64,000 nucleotides of DNA from Solanum dulcamara (taxonomy: Eukaryota; Streptophyta; Magnoliopsida; Solanales; Solanaceae): contig NC_077242.1 in assembly GCF_947179165.1 (NCBI RefSeq), forward strand, positions 29,924,097-29,988,096, read 5' to 3'. How positions within the stretch are numbered: position 1 is the stretch's first letter; each line of letters opens with the position of its first letter. Below are positions 25,055 through 37,445 of this stretch, piece by piece. The notes under the pieces were generated by a model. It ran no database searches. It was not told the origin of the DNA and saw only the letters and a list, made by a program, of their open reading frames with translations. A program made the translations under genes and the position numbers.

Positions 25055-27691
25055 CCAATATGTTAAAGGTCTTTACTTTTAATGTGTATGCATTATTAGA
25101 TTCGGGTGAAAATTTGTCGTTTATTACTCCATTCCTTTATAATAGGTTTGACGTGTTACCCAATATATTGTTAGAACCCTATATGATGTCTACCCCCGTT
25201 GGTGAGTTGGTTGTTGCTAGAAACATCTATAGGATTTTTCCCCTGTCTACCTTGCATAGAGTTATTCCTTGTGATCTCATTGAACTTGACATGGTAGATT
25301 TTGATGTTATTCTTGGGATGGATTGGTTGCATGCATTTTATGCTTCTATAGATTGTAGAACTCGCAAAGTCAAGTTTTAATTCCCAAATGAGTCTATTCT
25401 TGAATGGACGGATCATGATTCGATAGTGAAGGGTAGGTTCATTTCTTGTCTTAAGGCCAAAAATTTGATTACTAAGGGTTTCTCTACCACATTGTGAGGG
25501 TTAGGGATGTCGACTCCAAAAGTCCTTCTGTTAAGACAGTTCCTATGATTATGAGTTTCCTGATATCTTTCCTATTGACCTCCCTAGTGTCCCTCCCAAA
25601 AGAAAAGTTAATTTTGGTATCGATCTCCTTTGTAATACCCAAGATATCTCTATTCCTCCCTATCAAATGGCCTCGACGAAATTAAAAGAGTTAAAGGAAC
25701 AACTAAAGGACTTATTGGGAAAGGGTTTCTTAAGGCCAAGTATTTCACCATGGGGTGATCTTCTGTTGTTTGTGAAAAAGAAATATGGGTCGCTTCAGAT
25801 GTGCATAGACTTTCAGAAATTGAACAGGTGACCATTAAGAACAAATATCAAATCTCTAGGATACATGATTTGTTTGAACAATTGCAAGGGGCAAGTCATT
25901 TCTCAAAGATTGATCTCCAATCCGGCTGTTATCAATAGAGAGTAAGGGAGTGTGACATTCCCAAGACGACATTTTGAACAAGGTATGGTCACTTTGAGTT
26001 TTTAGTGATGTTGTTTGGATTGACGAATGCACCGGTGGTGTTTATGGATCTAATGAATAGGGTGTTCAAATCCTACCTTGATACTTTTTTGGTGGTCTTC
26101 ATTGACGACATCTTGATTTACTCTTTGGGTGAGGAAGAACACAAGGATCACTTGAAAGTTTTCTTCAAACTTGAGAGATAGACAATTATTTGCCAAATTT
26201 AGCAAATGTGAACTTCAGTTGAAAGAAGTGATGTTTCTTGGTCACATAGTATTCGGTGATGGGATTAAGGTTGATCCCAAAAAGACAGAGGTGGTGAGGA
26301 ATTGTTCTAATCCATTATCTCCTTTGGTCCTTCGGATATTAGGAGATTTTTGGGCCTAGTCGGGTATTATAGAAGGTTTGTTGAATGGTTCTCTTCCATC
26401 TCATCTCCTATGACAAAATTAACTCAAAAGACGGCAAAGTTTCGATGGACAGATGACTGTGAAAATAGTTTCCAAACTTTGAATGATCGACTTACCTCCG
26501 CTCCTATTTTGACTCTATCAGAAGGATTCGAAGGGTTCATGGTTATTGTGATGCTTCAGGGTTTGTTTTGGTTGTGTATTGATGCAAAATGGCAAGGTTA
26601 TAGCTTATGCTTCTAGGCAATTGAAAATGCACGGATGTAACTACCCTACCCATGATGTTGATTCAGCGGCTGTTGTGTTTGCTCTAAAGATTTGGCGGCA
26701 TTACCTCTATGGGGTACATATGAATGTGTTCACTGATCACAAAATTCTCCAATATGTGTTCATTCAAAAGGACCTCAATCTAAGGCAAAGAAAGTGGCTT
26801 GAACTCCTTAAGGACTGTGACATGAGTGTACATTATCATCCGGAAAAAGCCAGTGTTGTTGCCGATACACTTAGTAGGATGTCTATGGAGAGTATGTCTC
26901 ATGCTGATAAGGGAAGAGAGCGTTGGTAAAGGATGTTCACAAGTTGGCTAGATTAGGGATGAAGTTGAGGGGTTACGATGATGGTGGTATGTTTGTTCAT
27001 AATGGATCCAAATCATCTTTGGTGGTGGATGTTAAGTTAAAATAAGACCTTGATCCTACATTAGTGGAGTTAAAGAGGTTGGTGAAAGAAAAGAAAGTAG
27101 AAGTCTTTTCATAAGGGGGAGATAGAGTACTTCACCACCAAGGTCGGTTACGTGTTACAGATGTTGATGGGCTTAAAATATTTCATATTCGATTCACCCT
27201 GCTTTGACTAAAATATACCAAGACTTAAAAGACCTTTATTGGTAGGGTTGTTGAATGTCCAAATTGCCAATAAAGTTAAGAAAAAATACCAAAGGTCGGG
27301 TGGCCTAGTGCAAGACATTGAAATTCTCAATTGGAAGTGGGAAGATTTGAACATAGACTTAATATTGGGTTTGCCTCATACTAGGAAATGTCATGACTCA
27401 ATTTGGGTGATCATTGATAATGAAAAAGTTGGCTCATTTCCTACTGGTCAAGACTTCTTATAGAGTCGAGGATTATGCTAAGTTGTATATTTAGGAATTG
27501 GTAAGGTTGCATGGTGTGCCTGTGTCAATTATTTCAGATAGTGGTACCCAATTCACTTATCATTTTTGGAAATTATTTCAAAGGGGACTCGGTACTAAGG
27601 TGAAGCTAAGTACCATATTCCATCCGCAAACCGATGGACAAGCCTAGCGAACAATTCAAAAACTAGAGGATATGTTAAGGGCTTGTGTATT
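25055..27691 (+). pseudogene. TE4 pol: protease, RT, RNase H, partial integrase
   Basis: Protease at 25060-25380 (YALLDSGENLSFIT, then [10 protein letters not shown]). The RT linker is at 25494-25680. RT runs at ~25670-26360, with the FIDDILIYS catalytic block near 26100 and [17 protein letters not shown] at 26235-26290. RNase H spans 26350-26929, including [11 protein letters not shown] and the DTLSRMS end. Integrase zinc-binding and core sequence is at ~27180-27691, ending in LEDMLRACV where the TE5 LTR interrupts. Many stops, mostly at former Gln or Trp codons, and several shifts. Confidence 0.88.
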
Positions 27692-28281
27692 TTTAAGGCC
27701 CTAGAAATTGAAAAGTCGAACAAAAGAAAATTTAAAGAAAATTTAGACTGACCCAAAGTCTACGAGTTGTTCTATGACTCGTAGGGACTTTTATGAATTA
27801 GAGAGATATGTCATGGAAGTGAATCTAAAGATAGAAATTTGGATAAGGAAAGTATAAGGGTCTACGAGTCGTTTGATGACTCGTGAAAGAGTCTACAACT
27901 AGTACAATCAAATTGTCATTGCAGGGTCTGAGGTCGTGCAACTATCTGATCTCAGAACCTCTTCTATGACTCAACATGATGAGTCATAGAGAGGATTACG
28001 ACTCATATATTTGAGTCATAAAGGAAGTTTAGAGAAGGAAAAATTCAGAGTTTCTCAGGAGCAAGTCTACGACTTGACAGGACAAGTCGTAGAAACTTCG
28101 ATGACTCGTAGAGTTGATTGAGTATTTCTAGCCAGTATACTTACATCTTTGAGTTGTTTCTTCTGCTATCTTGATATGTTTCTTTACCTTATGTATGCGA
28201 TGTATGCTAAGATGGTTGGTTGGGATCCTTGGGATTCCTAATCACCATATCACATCTAGGCCCTAGGCTTGGGTCATAACA
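27692..28281 (+). repeat. TE5 5' LTR, internally deleted
   Basis: The start (TTTAAGGCCCTAGAA) matches the TE5 3' LTR start TGTAAGGCCCTAGAAG at 50092, and the two agree for ~290 bp. The end is TCATAACA before the primer site. It is only 590 bp, against 1.8-2.3 kb for relatives. U3 words (GACTCGTAG at 27777, 28104) and the U5 end are kept, while the promoter/R middle is absent, with a probable junction near 28125. Confidence 0.8.
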
Positions 28282-28285
28282 AACT

Positions 28286-28297
28286 TGGTATCAATGT
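28286..28297 (+). other. TE5 primer binding site
   Basis: TGGTATCAATGT lies four bases after the LTR end. The first eight bases match the initiator-Met-tRNA site; the rest has decayed. Confidence 0.7.
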
Positions 28298-28498
28298 ACA
28301 AGGTTTAGAAGTATCCTAGGGAGTCTAATATGCCATGTTAAGTAGATTCTTATTCATTGGTGTGAAGCGCACCACATCCATGAATAAGAGGCTATGAAAT
28401 GTCTAAGGAAAATCTCAGTTCTTTCATATCTATGTCATATGATAGAGTGGTTCTCTAAGTCTTTTCCTCTAATACTTGTTATTTGTGATTTTTTGAAA

Positions 28499-29649
28499 AT
28501 GCCTCCGCAAAGATACCTCACTCGAAGGTATGGTTGAATAGGAGCAACAAGTTCTGAATGATACTTTGATGAACAAGTCTCTAATACCGAGTTTTGAGCA
28601 TCCTTTTAAGTGCTTTCTCAAGCCATTACAATACAAGTTAATCAAGAGGTGGTTTCTCCTGTGAACCCAAATGTGGGTATGATTACAATAAGAGTTTGTG
28701 ACTTCATGAGGATAAATCCTCTATAGTTTTGGGGTTCTAAGATGGAAGAGGATCCACAAGAGTTTGTTAATAGCATTACAAGATTGTGGAGATTTTCGAG
28801 GTTAGCCCAAATTAGAGGATGGAGTTGGAAACTTTCCAATTGAAGGGTGTTTCTCGAATTTGCTTTGACCAATGGAAGAGTGAGAGTTGTAGAGAGGCAG
28901 ATTTCATGACTTGGGAGGCGTTAAAAAGAGTGTTTCTTGATCACTTTTTCCCATTGGAGTTGAGAGAGGCCAAGGTACAAGAATTGATCAACCTTAAGCA
29001 AGGTGGTATGAGTTTGAGGGAGTATGCCTTTAAGTTCACCCAATTGTCAAAATATGCTCCATTCATTATTTCCAACCCAAGAGCTCATATGAGCAAGTTT
29101 GTGTCGGGTGTGTCAGATATGGTTCCTAAGGAGTGTAAACAGCTATGTTGATTTGGGAAATAGACATATCAAGAATCATGACATATATAGAGAAAATAGA
29201 GGGTGAAAAGCTTAAGGAGATAAGTGCTAGGGTGTCTAAAAGGGAAAGGACCGATGGTGGTGATTCCTCTTATGTTAAGTCCAAAAGTGGTGGGCATCCT
29301 CATCTTCGCCAAAAGTGTTCTGGACAAGTATCTTTAAATGCTACTACTCCAAGGATTGATAAATATATGGTGCCCAACCCTAAGACTCAAGGTGGTTCTC
29401 CAATTGGCCAAGTGACCCCTGCATGCAAGAAGTGTGGGAAGAATCACAAGGAAGAGTGTCTAGTGGGTTTGAGTGTGTGCTATCGATGTGGAAAGATGAA
29501 TCATCATTCTAAGGAGTGTAAAGATAAAGATGGTCGTCCTTAAGGCTAAGTTGCTTATGAAGGCCAAGTATAATAAGGTTATCAAGTGCAACCAAGGGTT
29601 GGTCAATGCAACAATCGGTTTTATGCTCTTCATGATAGGTAAGAGGTGG
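28499..29649 (+). pseudogene. TE5 gag
   Basis: The N-terminus starts MPPQRYLT and is soon broken. The capsid domain is at 28680-29151, with the better piece at 28819-29151 (MELETFQLKGVSRICFDQWKSE and REAKVQELINLKQGGMSLREY). A shift leads to 29145-29543, which holds both zinc knuckles intact: CKKCGKNHKEEC (short spacing, C-X2-C-X3-H-X3-C) and CYRCGKMNHHSKEC (canonical CCHC). Further stops follow at former Gln codons (29542 and several to 29575). A TAA follows ALHDR at ~29640, aligned with stops in TE4 and TE6. Confidence 0.88.
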
Positions 29650-31759
29650 AGGAGACTCCTGATATTGTTACCGGTATGTTACAGATCTTTCACTATGATG
29701 CTTATGCTTTACTTGATCTAGGTGAAAATTTGTCTTTTGTTACTCCTTATTTATCCATGAGATTTGATGTTAGCTCCTAAATATTGTTAGAACCTTTTTT
29801 AGTTTATACTCTCATATGTGAGTCAGTTATGGCTAAAAGAGTCTATAGAAGTTGTTCGGTTTTGTTTTTTCATAAAGTTACTCTATGTGATCTAGTTGAG
29901 CTTGACATGACTAATTTTCATGTTATCCTTGATATGGATTGGCTATATGCTTGTTATGCATCTATAGATTGTAGAACCCGAGTGGTGAAGTTCTAATTTC
30001 CTAATGAGTCGATCCTAGAATGGAAGGATAGTAATTACATGTTCAAAGGTCAAATTCATTTTGTGCCTTAAAGCTCAGAAAATGATTTCCAAGGGTTGCA
30101 TCTACCATCTTGTGAGGGTTATGGATATTAATTCCGAAGCCCCTACTCCAGAATTGGTCCCTATTATTAATGAGTTTCCGGATGTATTTCTCGATGATCT
30201 ACCCGGTGTTCCTCCCAAAAGGAAAATTGACTTTGGAATAGATCTCCTTCCCATACTCAATATATTTCTATATCCCCATGGGGTGCTCCTATTTTATTTG
30301 TTAGAAAGAAGGATGGTTTGTTTCGTATGTGCATTGACTACCGAAAATTGAATAAAGTAACAATCAAGAATAAATATCCAATTCTGAGGATAGATGATTT
30401 GTTTTACCAATTGCAAGGGGCAAGTTATTTCTCTATGATTGACCTACATTTCGGTAATGACCAATTGTGGGTGAGGGAGTGTGATATTCCCAAGATGATA
30501 TTTCGAACAAGGTGTGGCCATTATGAGTTCTTAGCTATGTGGTTTTGTTTGACCAATGCCCCAGTGATATTCATGGAATTGATGACTATGTTGTTCGATC
30601 TATATTTGGATATGTTTGTAATTGTGTTTATTGATGACATATTGGTTTACTCTCGGAATAAGGAGGAGCATGCTAATCACTTAAAGATTGCATTGCAAAC
30701 TCTAAGCGACAAGAAACTATTTGCCAAGTTCAATAAATGTGAGTTTTGGTTGAGGGAGGTTGGTTTTATTGGTCACATTGTGTCCGGTGAAGGGATTATG
30801 GCCGATCCTAAGAAAATTGAGGCGGTCAATAATTGGCCCAGACCGTTATCCTTGTTGAATATTAGGAGTTTCTTAGGCTTAACTTGATATTATAGAAGAT
30901 TTGTAGATGGGTTTTCATCGATCTCGTCACCTTTGAATAAGTTGACTCAAAAGAAGGTGAAGTTTCAATGGTTGGAAGCTTTTGAGAAGAGTTTCCAAGA
31001 GTTAAAACATCGTCTTACTACCGCTCCTATTTTGACCTTACCGGAAGGGTCCGATGGTTTTGTTGTGTATTATGATGCTTCAAGGATTGGTCTTAGTTAT
31101 GTTTTGATGCAACATGGTAAGGTGATAGCCTATGCTTCTAGGCAATTTAAGGTGCATGAAAAGAATTATCTACTCATGCCCTTGAGCTAGCGACAATTGT
31201 ATTTTCCTTGAAGATTTGGATACACTATCTTTATTGTGTCAATGTAGATGTGTTTACCAACCATAAGAGTTTACAATGTGTGTTTAAGCAAAAAGACTTG
31301 AACCTTCAGCAAAGGATATGTCTTTAATTATTGAAAGACTATGATATGAGTGTGTTGTACCAACCAGATAATGATAATGTGGTTGTTGATGCATTAAGTA
31401 GATTTTCCATAAATAGTGTTGCATATATTGAAAAAGGTAAGAAAGAATTGATCAAGGATGTTCATAGATTGACACGTTTAGGTGTGCGTTTGGTTGATTC
31501 TAATTATGGAGGTGTTCTGGTGCATAATGGGCCAGAATCATCTCTTGTAGAGGATGTCAAGGCTAAGCAAGATCATGATCTGATATTGGTAGAATTAAAG
31601 AAGTCGGTTGCCGAAAAAGCCATTGAGGCTTTGTCCCAAGGGAGAGATGGTGTACTTCTTTATCAAGGTCAGTTGTGTGTGCCTAATGTTGATGGGTTAA
31701 GAGAGTTAATATTAGAAGAGGCCCATATTTCTTGATATTCAATTCACCCAAGATCCACC
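29650..31759 (+). pseudogene. TE5 pol left part: protease, RT, RNase H, start of integrase
   Basis: Protease at ~29690-29995 (FLVYTLICESVMAKRVYRSC, VILDMDWLYACYAS). The RT linker is at 30061-30260. RT at 30318-30887 keeps [19 protein letters not shown] and the catalytic FIDDILVYS block near 30627, plus the [17 protein letters not shown] thumb motif. RNase H is at 30933-31400, with [14 protein letters not shown] and then DNDNVVVDALSRFS at 31366. The integrase N-terminus (31331-31759) ends at EEAHIS, a stop, then YSIHP. The rest continues beyond the TE7 insertion. Confidence 0.9.
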
Positions 31760-31791
31760 GCCATGACCCAATCTAGGGCCTAGTCATAACA
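31760..31791 (-). repeat. TE7 3' LTR, low-coordinate end (split by TE6)
   Basis: CCATGACCCA...CCTAGTCATAACA is the U5 end of a minus-strand LTR. It reads continuously with 41112 onward once TE6 is removed, and aligns with the TE7 5' LTR end at 46399. It abuts TE5 integrase codons. Confidence 0.8.
31787..31791. other. TE6 target-site duplication, left
   Basis: TAACA immediately before the TE6 LTR. The identical pentamer is at 41107-41111 after its other end. Confidence 0.9.
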
Positions 31792-32868
31792 TGTCACGAA
31801 CTCACCAAAAGTAGTCTTCAATGGAATATCAACTAGCCACGTAGAGGAGAACAAGGAGGAGCACTGATCCCTACATGGTGATATCATGTAGGCAAAAAAG
31901 TATGCGTTAGTACTTTGAATGTACTAAGTATGTAAGGATGCATGAACATTGAGGAAAACATTAAAACATTTATGTAATATGGAACATAATTTAATGTATG
32001 CATAATAAATCATATATATATCCTTTAAAACATTCATTTTGTGGGAAATTAACCATAACCAACATTTAAGACCATGCGAGCTATTACATGGAATCCAACA
32101 TAACCCCCTACGTTGGCCGGGGAGACTACTTGCCGGGTAGAACTCTATCAACTTCATTCATTTCTTTAACTTTAACTTTAAGGGCTATTTATGGATCCAT
32201 TAGCCTAAGCCTACAAGGGCTCCTATGTTGGCACATAGTTAATGAGACAAGGGATTGCTACTAGGATTCCCTTACCGAATCCCACCTCAATGCCTCATTC
32301 GGTGCTAAGTCAATCCCACAGAATAGTTTAATACTTCAAAATATTCATAGCATATAACTTGAAAATTCAAACATCATATTCGGTAGAATAGCTCATTAAA
32401 ACATTTGATAATTCAAATATGCAAGAATTGTCCTTATTGCACAAAGAATCCATCATTCATATTATTTCATCATTCTTTCATTTCATAAGACTCTCTTTTT
32501 GATCATAGATATTGCTTTCATAAACATTTATTTGGAGTCAAAGCTTTTAAGTCAAACTTTATTAAAAACATAGTAAAACTAGGTGGGTTCAAATCACTTC
32601 AACTTGCAAATATGTATGTAAATAAATATTCATAAATACTTTGAAATCCATTAATTAAAAATCATGCTTTAAACAACCCACTATGAATTTCAAGAGCCTT
32701 TAAATAGATAAATAGAGGAATTACTTGTAAACCATCAATTCATATATATGAAATTATGTTGCATCAAAATAGAGCAATAATCATTAGTTTAACAATGATT
32801 CATACTATTAAGTAAAAATAAAATTCCCATCACAAAAATATTACTTAAAATCAAGAGTTTTTGTACTA

Positions 32869-32888
32869 CATGGGTGGAAGAACCCATG
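32869..32888 (-). promoter_or_regulatory. CATGGGT hairpin in TE6 3' LTR
   Basis: CATGGGT (32869-32875) and ACCCATG (32882-32888) form a perfect stem with a 6-nt loop. The copy in the 5' LTR is at 40163-40182. Confidence 0.65.
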
Positions 32889-33233
32889 GATTAACACCCA
32901 CATGACTTAGAGTAAAACTTAAAGAAAATAAATATAATTTATCATATAATCAAAATAATTTAGGCATGAGAGTGGAAGGAATACTCTCATTGAAACCTTA
33001 CATACCTAGAATCCGAAGCTTTAGTCGGAACCGAAAGACTTAATGAACACTCTTGAGTCCTAACTTTTCTCTCCGCCGGAACATTTTGTGTACTATCCGG
33101 AGTATATGAATTACCGGAATAGTATTTCTTCACTACTAAGAACTAAAACTATATTTGAAAATGTGTAAAGAAGTGTATAGAGAGAAGACTTTCTTGAGAA
33201 AGCTTGATGAATAAAATGAGGAAATAAGGTGGA

Positions 33234-33241
33234 TATTTATA
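33234..33241 (-). promoter_or_regulatory. TATA box in TE6 3' LTR
   Basis: The minus strand reads TATAAATA. It is also present in the TE6 5' LTR at 40530-40537 and in the TE10 LTR at 62953-62960, all in the same local context. It would position RNA start near 33205. Confidence 0.65.
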
Positions 33242-33800
33242 GGTGGGAAAGCGAGACCTAACAATAAATAAAATAATTATAAAGAAAAATCTGAAAATTT
33301 AATGGAATATATTGATGTCATGGATGATGTTAAATGGAGGACAATTTATGTCATGAGTGATGTCAAATGTATCTAGATCTTTCCATGGTAGGTGAAATGA
33401 GTTATCTTCGACAGAATACTCCTTTTCGGAGCTGCGTTTGAACAGGATAAATTCCTTTTTGGGATTTGGTGTCTTCATAAGAATTGTAGATATAGAAGTC
33501 TAGTTTTATGTCGTTTAAGAATCAACCAATTTGGATAATCCTACAGTAAGATATGATTTTTCTTCTATAAATACCCCTTTCCATCTCAGCATTTTGTCTT
33601 ACAATAATTAATTTATTTGACCTACTTAACCTCCGAAACTTAAAATATGGCCTTCACAAGAGTTGATCTGGTGGTTACTCAGAAATTTGAATCACCCAAT
33701 TTGGATATTCCTATGAAAAGTTATGTCCAAAATACAGAGGCTGTATCATATTTAGGCGAGAATTGAAACATCGTATACAATATTTTTAGGGGATGTTACA

Positions 33801-33820
33801 TTATCTCCCTCTTGGGAATA
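33801..33820 (-). other. TE6 polypurine tract
   Basis: The minus strand reads CCCAAGAGGGAGATAA directly before the LTR start. This is the plus-strand primer site. Confidence 0.85.
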
Positions 33821-34033
33821 TTCGTCCTCGAATGAGGAAAGACTTAGCTTGAGTAGAGTAGAGTGTAAACCAACAACCTATCATTAATGCAATAGTGTAA
33901 TTTAAAACATCATTTAAAACATATTTTATAATTTTGCAAGAATATGACAAGAAACGTTGAGATGCAAAGATTTTAAGTAATTGAGCAAGGACAACTTAAT
34001 ACCTTAGGTTTGGGTAGAGGGGAAAAGATGAGG

Positions 34034-37000
34034 CTATCTCTTAAACATATCCGCTTCCGCTTCCCATGTTGCACTTTCTATTTGTTGATTCCTCCAAAGG
34101 ACTTTAACAGATGCAACTTCTTTGTTCCTCAATTTCTTAACTTGCCGATCCAAAATTTCCACAGGAACTTCTTCATAGGTCAAGTTTTCTTCAATATTCA
34201 CTACTCCCATAGGTACAATGGAACTAGGATCACCCATACTTTTTTTCAACATAGACACGTGAAACACCGGATGAACCATGGCCATTTCCAATGGTAATTC
34301 CAACGGTAATTCCAACTCATATGCAACCTTACCAACACGTCTCACGATTTTATAAAGCCCTACATACCTAGGGCTCAATTTCCCTTTCTTAACAAATCGA
34401 ACCACACCTTTCATGGGTGAAACCTTCAGATACACCTAATCATCCACATTAAACTCAAGATCCCTTCTTCTAGTGTCAGAATAGTACTTTTGATGACTTT
34501 GAGCCATCTTCAACCTTTCTCTAATGATCTTCACCTTCTCTAAAGCATCAAGTACCAAATCGGGGCCCAACAAGGTCATCTCACCTACTTTGAACCAACC
34601 AACCGGTGATCTACATTGTCTCCCATACAAAGCCTCAAATAGCGCCATCTCAATACTTGAGTGGTAACTATTATTATAGGCTAACTCGATGAGAGGTAGA
34701 TGATCATCCTAATTCCCTTTAAACTCCAACACACAAGCCCTTAACATATCCTCTAGTGTTTGAATCGTCCTTTCAGCTTGCCCATCCATTTGAGGATGGA
34801 ATGCTGTGCTCAACTTTACCTTAGTACCGAGGCCTTTTTGAAATGATCTCCAGAAGTGAGAAGTGAATTAGGTACCACAATCCGAAATAATGGATAATGG
34901 CACACCATGCAACCTTACCAACTCCCGAATATACAACTTGTCATAGGCTTTGGCACTATAGGAAGTTTTAACCGGTAGGAAGTGAGCAGACTTAGTCATT
35001 CTATCAACAATTACCCAAATCGAGTCATGACGTTTCTGGGTATGAGGCAAACCACTACAAAATCCATATTCACATCTTCCCACTTCCAAGTTGGGATTTC
35101 AATGTCTTGGGTTAGGCCAACCGACCTTTGATGTTCGGCCTTCACTTGTTGGCAATTCGTACATTCGGACACAAACCTTGCTATGTCCTTCTTCATGCCA
35201 CCCCACCAATACAACTTCTTTAAGTCTCGGTACATTTTTGTTGAACCGGGATGAATGGAGTATGTAGAATTATGAGCCTCTATCATGATCAAACTCCTTA
35301 GGCCATCAACATTTGGAACACATATTCGACCTTGATAGTATAGTACCCCATCTCCCCCTTGGGAAAAGACCTCTATCTTCTTTTCCTTTACCAACTTCTT
35401 TAACTCAATAAACTTTGGGTCAAGATCTTGCTTGGATTTAACATCCACCACCAAAGAGGATTCAGACCTATTTTGAACAACCATACCCCCATCATTAGTA
35501 CCACACAACTTCACCCCTAATCTAGCCAATCGGTGAACATCTTTAACCAACTCCCTCTTACTTTCATCCACATAGGCCACTCTCCCCATAGACACTCTAC
35601 TAAGTGCATTAGCAACCACATTAGCTTTACCCGAATGATAGTGCACACTCATGTCATAGTACTTAAGGAGTTCTAGCCACCTCCTTTGCCTTAGATTAAG
35701 GTCCTTTTGGGTGAACACATATTGAAGACTCTTATGATCAGTATACACATCCGCATGCACCCCATAGAGGTAATGCCTCTAAATCTTCAGAGCAAAAACA
35801 ACGACCGCCAATTCAAGGTCATGGGTAGGGTAGTTACGCTCATGCACCTTTAATTGCCTAGAAGCATAGGCTATGACCTTGCCGTTTTGCATTAAGACAC
35901 AACCTAAACCAATCTTTGAAGCATCACAATAAACTACAAACCCCTCTAATCCTTCTGGGAGAGTCAAAATAGGAGCAGAGGTAAGTCGATCTTTTAAGGT
36001 CTGGAAACTCTTCTCACACTCATCTGTCTATATGAATTTTGATTTCTTTTGGGTCAATTTTGTCATAGGAGATGAAATGGAAGAAAAGCCTTTGACGAAC
36101 CTTCTATAGTACCCCGGCTAGACCTAAGAAGCTCCTAATGTCTGAAGGAGATAATGGTCTAGGCCAATTTTTGACTGCCTCTATTTTCTTAGGATCAACC
36201 TTGATCCCATCACCGGATACTACGTGACCAAGAAATGCTACCTTCTTTAACCAAAATTCACACTTAATAAATTTTGCAAATAATTGTCTATCCCTCAAAG
36301 TTTAAAGCACAACTCTTAAGTGATTTTTATGTTCTTCCTCACCCCGAGAGTAAATCAAAATATCATCAATGAAAACCACCACAAAAGTATCAAGGTAAGG
36401 TTTGAACACCCTATTCATCAAGTCCATGAACACCGCTGGTGCATTCGTTAACCCAAAACTCATCACCACAAACTCATAGTGACCATACCTTATTCGGAAG
36501 GCCGTTTTGGGAATGTCACATTCCCTCACCCGTAGTTGGTGATAGCTAGACCGAAGGTCGATCTTGGAGAAGTGACTTGCCCCTTGCAATTGATCAAACA
36601 AGTCATCTATTCTAGGGAGTGGGTACTTGTTCTTAATGGTCATCTTATTTAATTGACGGTAGTCTATGCACATTTGAAGCGATCCATCCTTCTTTTTCAC
36701 AAATAACACAGAAGCACCCATGGCGAAATACTTGGTCTTATGAACCCCTTCTCTAACAAGTCTTTTAACTGTTCCTTCAACTCTTTTAATTCTGCCGGGG
36801 CCATACGGTAAAAAGGAATAGAGATAGGTTGGGTATCAGGGAGAAGATCGATACCAAAATCAACTTCCCTTTTGGGAGGGACACTAGGAAGGTCTTTGGG
36901 AAAGACATCAGGGAATTCATTGACTATAGGAACCGACTCAAGAGGAGGACTTTTGGAGTTGACATCTCTAACCCTCACAATGTGGTAAATACATCCCTTA

Positions 37001-37445
37001 GAAATCATTTTGCGGGCCTTAAGATAAGAAATAAACTGACCCTTCACCACCGAATCATGACCCTGCCATTCAATAACAGGCTCATTTGGAAATTGGAATT
37101 TGACTCGACGATTCCTACAATCTATGGAAGCATAAGATGCATGTAACCAATCCATCCCAAGAATGACATCGAAATCTATCATGTCAAGCTCAATGAGATC
37201 ACAAGGAATAATTTTATGCAAGATAGACATAAGGCAACCCCTATAGACTTTTCTAGCAATAACTGACTCACCAACGGGGGTAGACACCAAATAGGGCTCT
37301 AATAACATTTTAGGTAAACATCAAATCTATTAGCAAGGAATGGAGTAACAAAAAATAAATTTGCACCCGGATCTAATAGTGCATACACATCAAAAGAAAA
37401 GACCTTTAACATACCGGTAATGACATTGGGTGCATCCTCAACCTC
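34034..37445 (-). pseudogene. TE6 pol: protease, RT, RNase H, integrase, chromodomain
   Basis: Protease lies at ~37060-37440 ([13 protein letters not shown]). RT N-terminus is at 36697-37308 in part. RT at 36302-36721 has [11 protein letters not shown] and catalytic [11 protein letters not shown]. Thumb and connection are at 36104-36298, RNase H at ~35550-36060, and the RNase H end with the integrase HHCC ([19 protein letters not shown]) at 35011-35760. Integrase core is at 34650-35089, the C-terminus at 34436-34648 (ALFEALYGRQCRSPVGW), and the GKLSPRYVG block plus chromodomain (EEVPVEILDRQV, TWEAEADM) at 34034-34435. In-frame stops at 34436, 34709, 34868, 35779, 36028 and 36302 replace Trp or Gln of sister copies. 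One-base indels lie near 35070, 36112, 36715 and 37315. Confidence 0.92.

Larger units (their letters stand above)
22736..27691 (+). mobile_element. TE4: chromovirus, cut in integrase by TE5
   Basis: Defective 5' LTR, gag and pol up to mid-integrase in order on the + strand. It ends exactly where the TE5 LTR begins. Its remaining integrase, chromodomain and 3' LTR are not in the window; the DNA where they could lie (after TE5) is replaced by TE8 and unrelated repeats. Oldest layer of the nest. Confidence 0.8.
27692..31759 (+). mobile_element. TE5 left part (continues at 48599)
   Basis: 5' LTR, primer site, gag, protease, RT, RNase H and the first residues of integrase, interrupted at an IHP(R)ST codon by TE7. 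The reading of the integrase zinc-binding region resumes at 48599 with NMYQDMMEVYWW, which proves that 31760-48598 is inserted DNA. Confidence 0.88.
31792..33800 (-). repeat. TE6 3' LTR
   Basis: On the minus strand it begins TGTAACATCCCC at 33800. At its other end it has TGTCA joined directly to GAACTCACC. The 5' LTR has ~300 bp between those points, so the 3' copy has lost that U5 segment but kept the terminal five bases. It contains a TATA box (33234-33241) and the CATGGGT hairpin (32869-32888). Confidence 0.9.

Noticed and set aside
31924..32157. Nearly identical 77-codon frames at 31924-32157 and 39219-39452
   Set aside because: Their identity is explained by the two young TE6 LTRs. They fall in non-coding U5/R with no domain, although the duplicated frame could look like a conserved gene.
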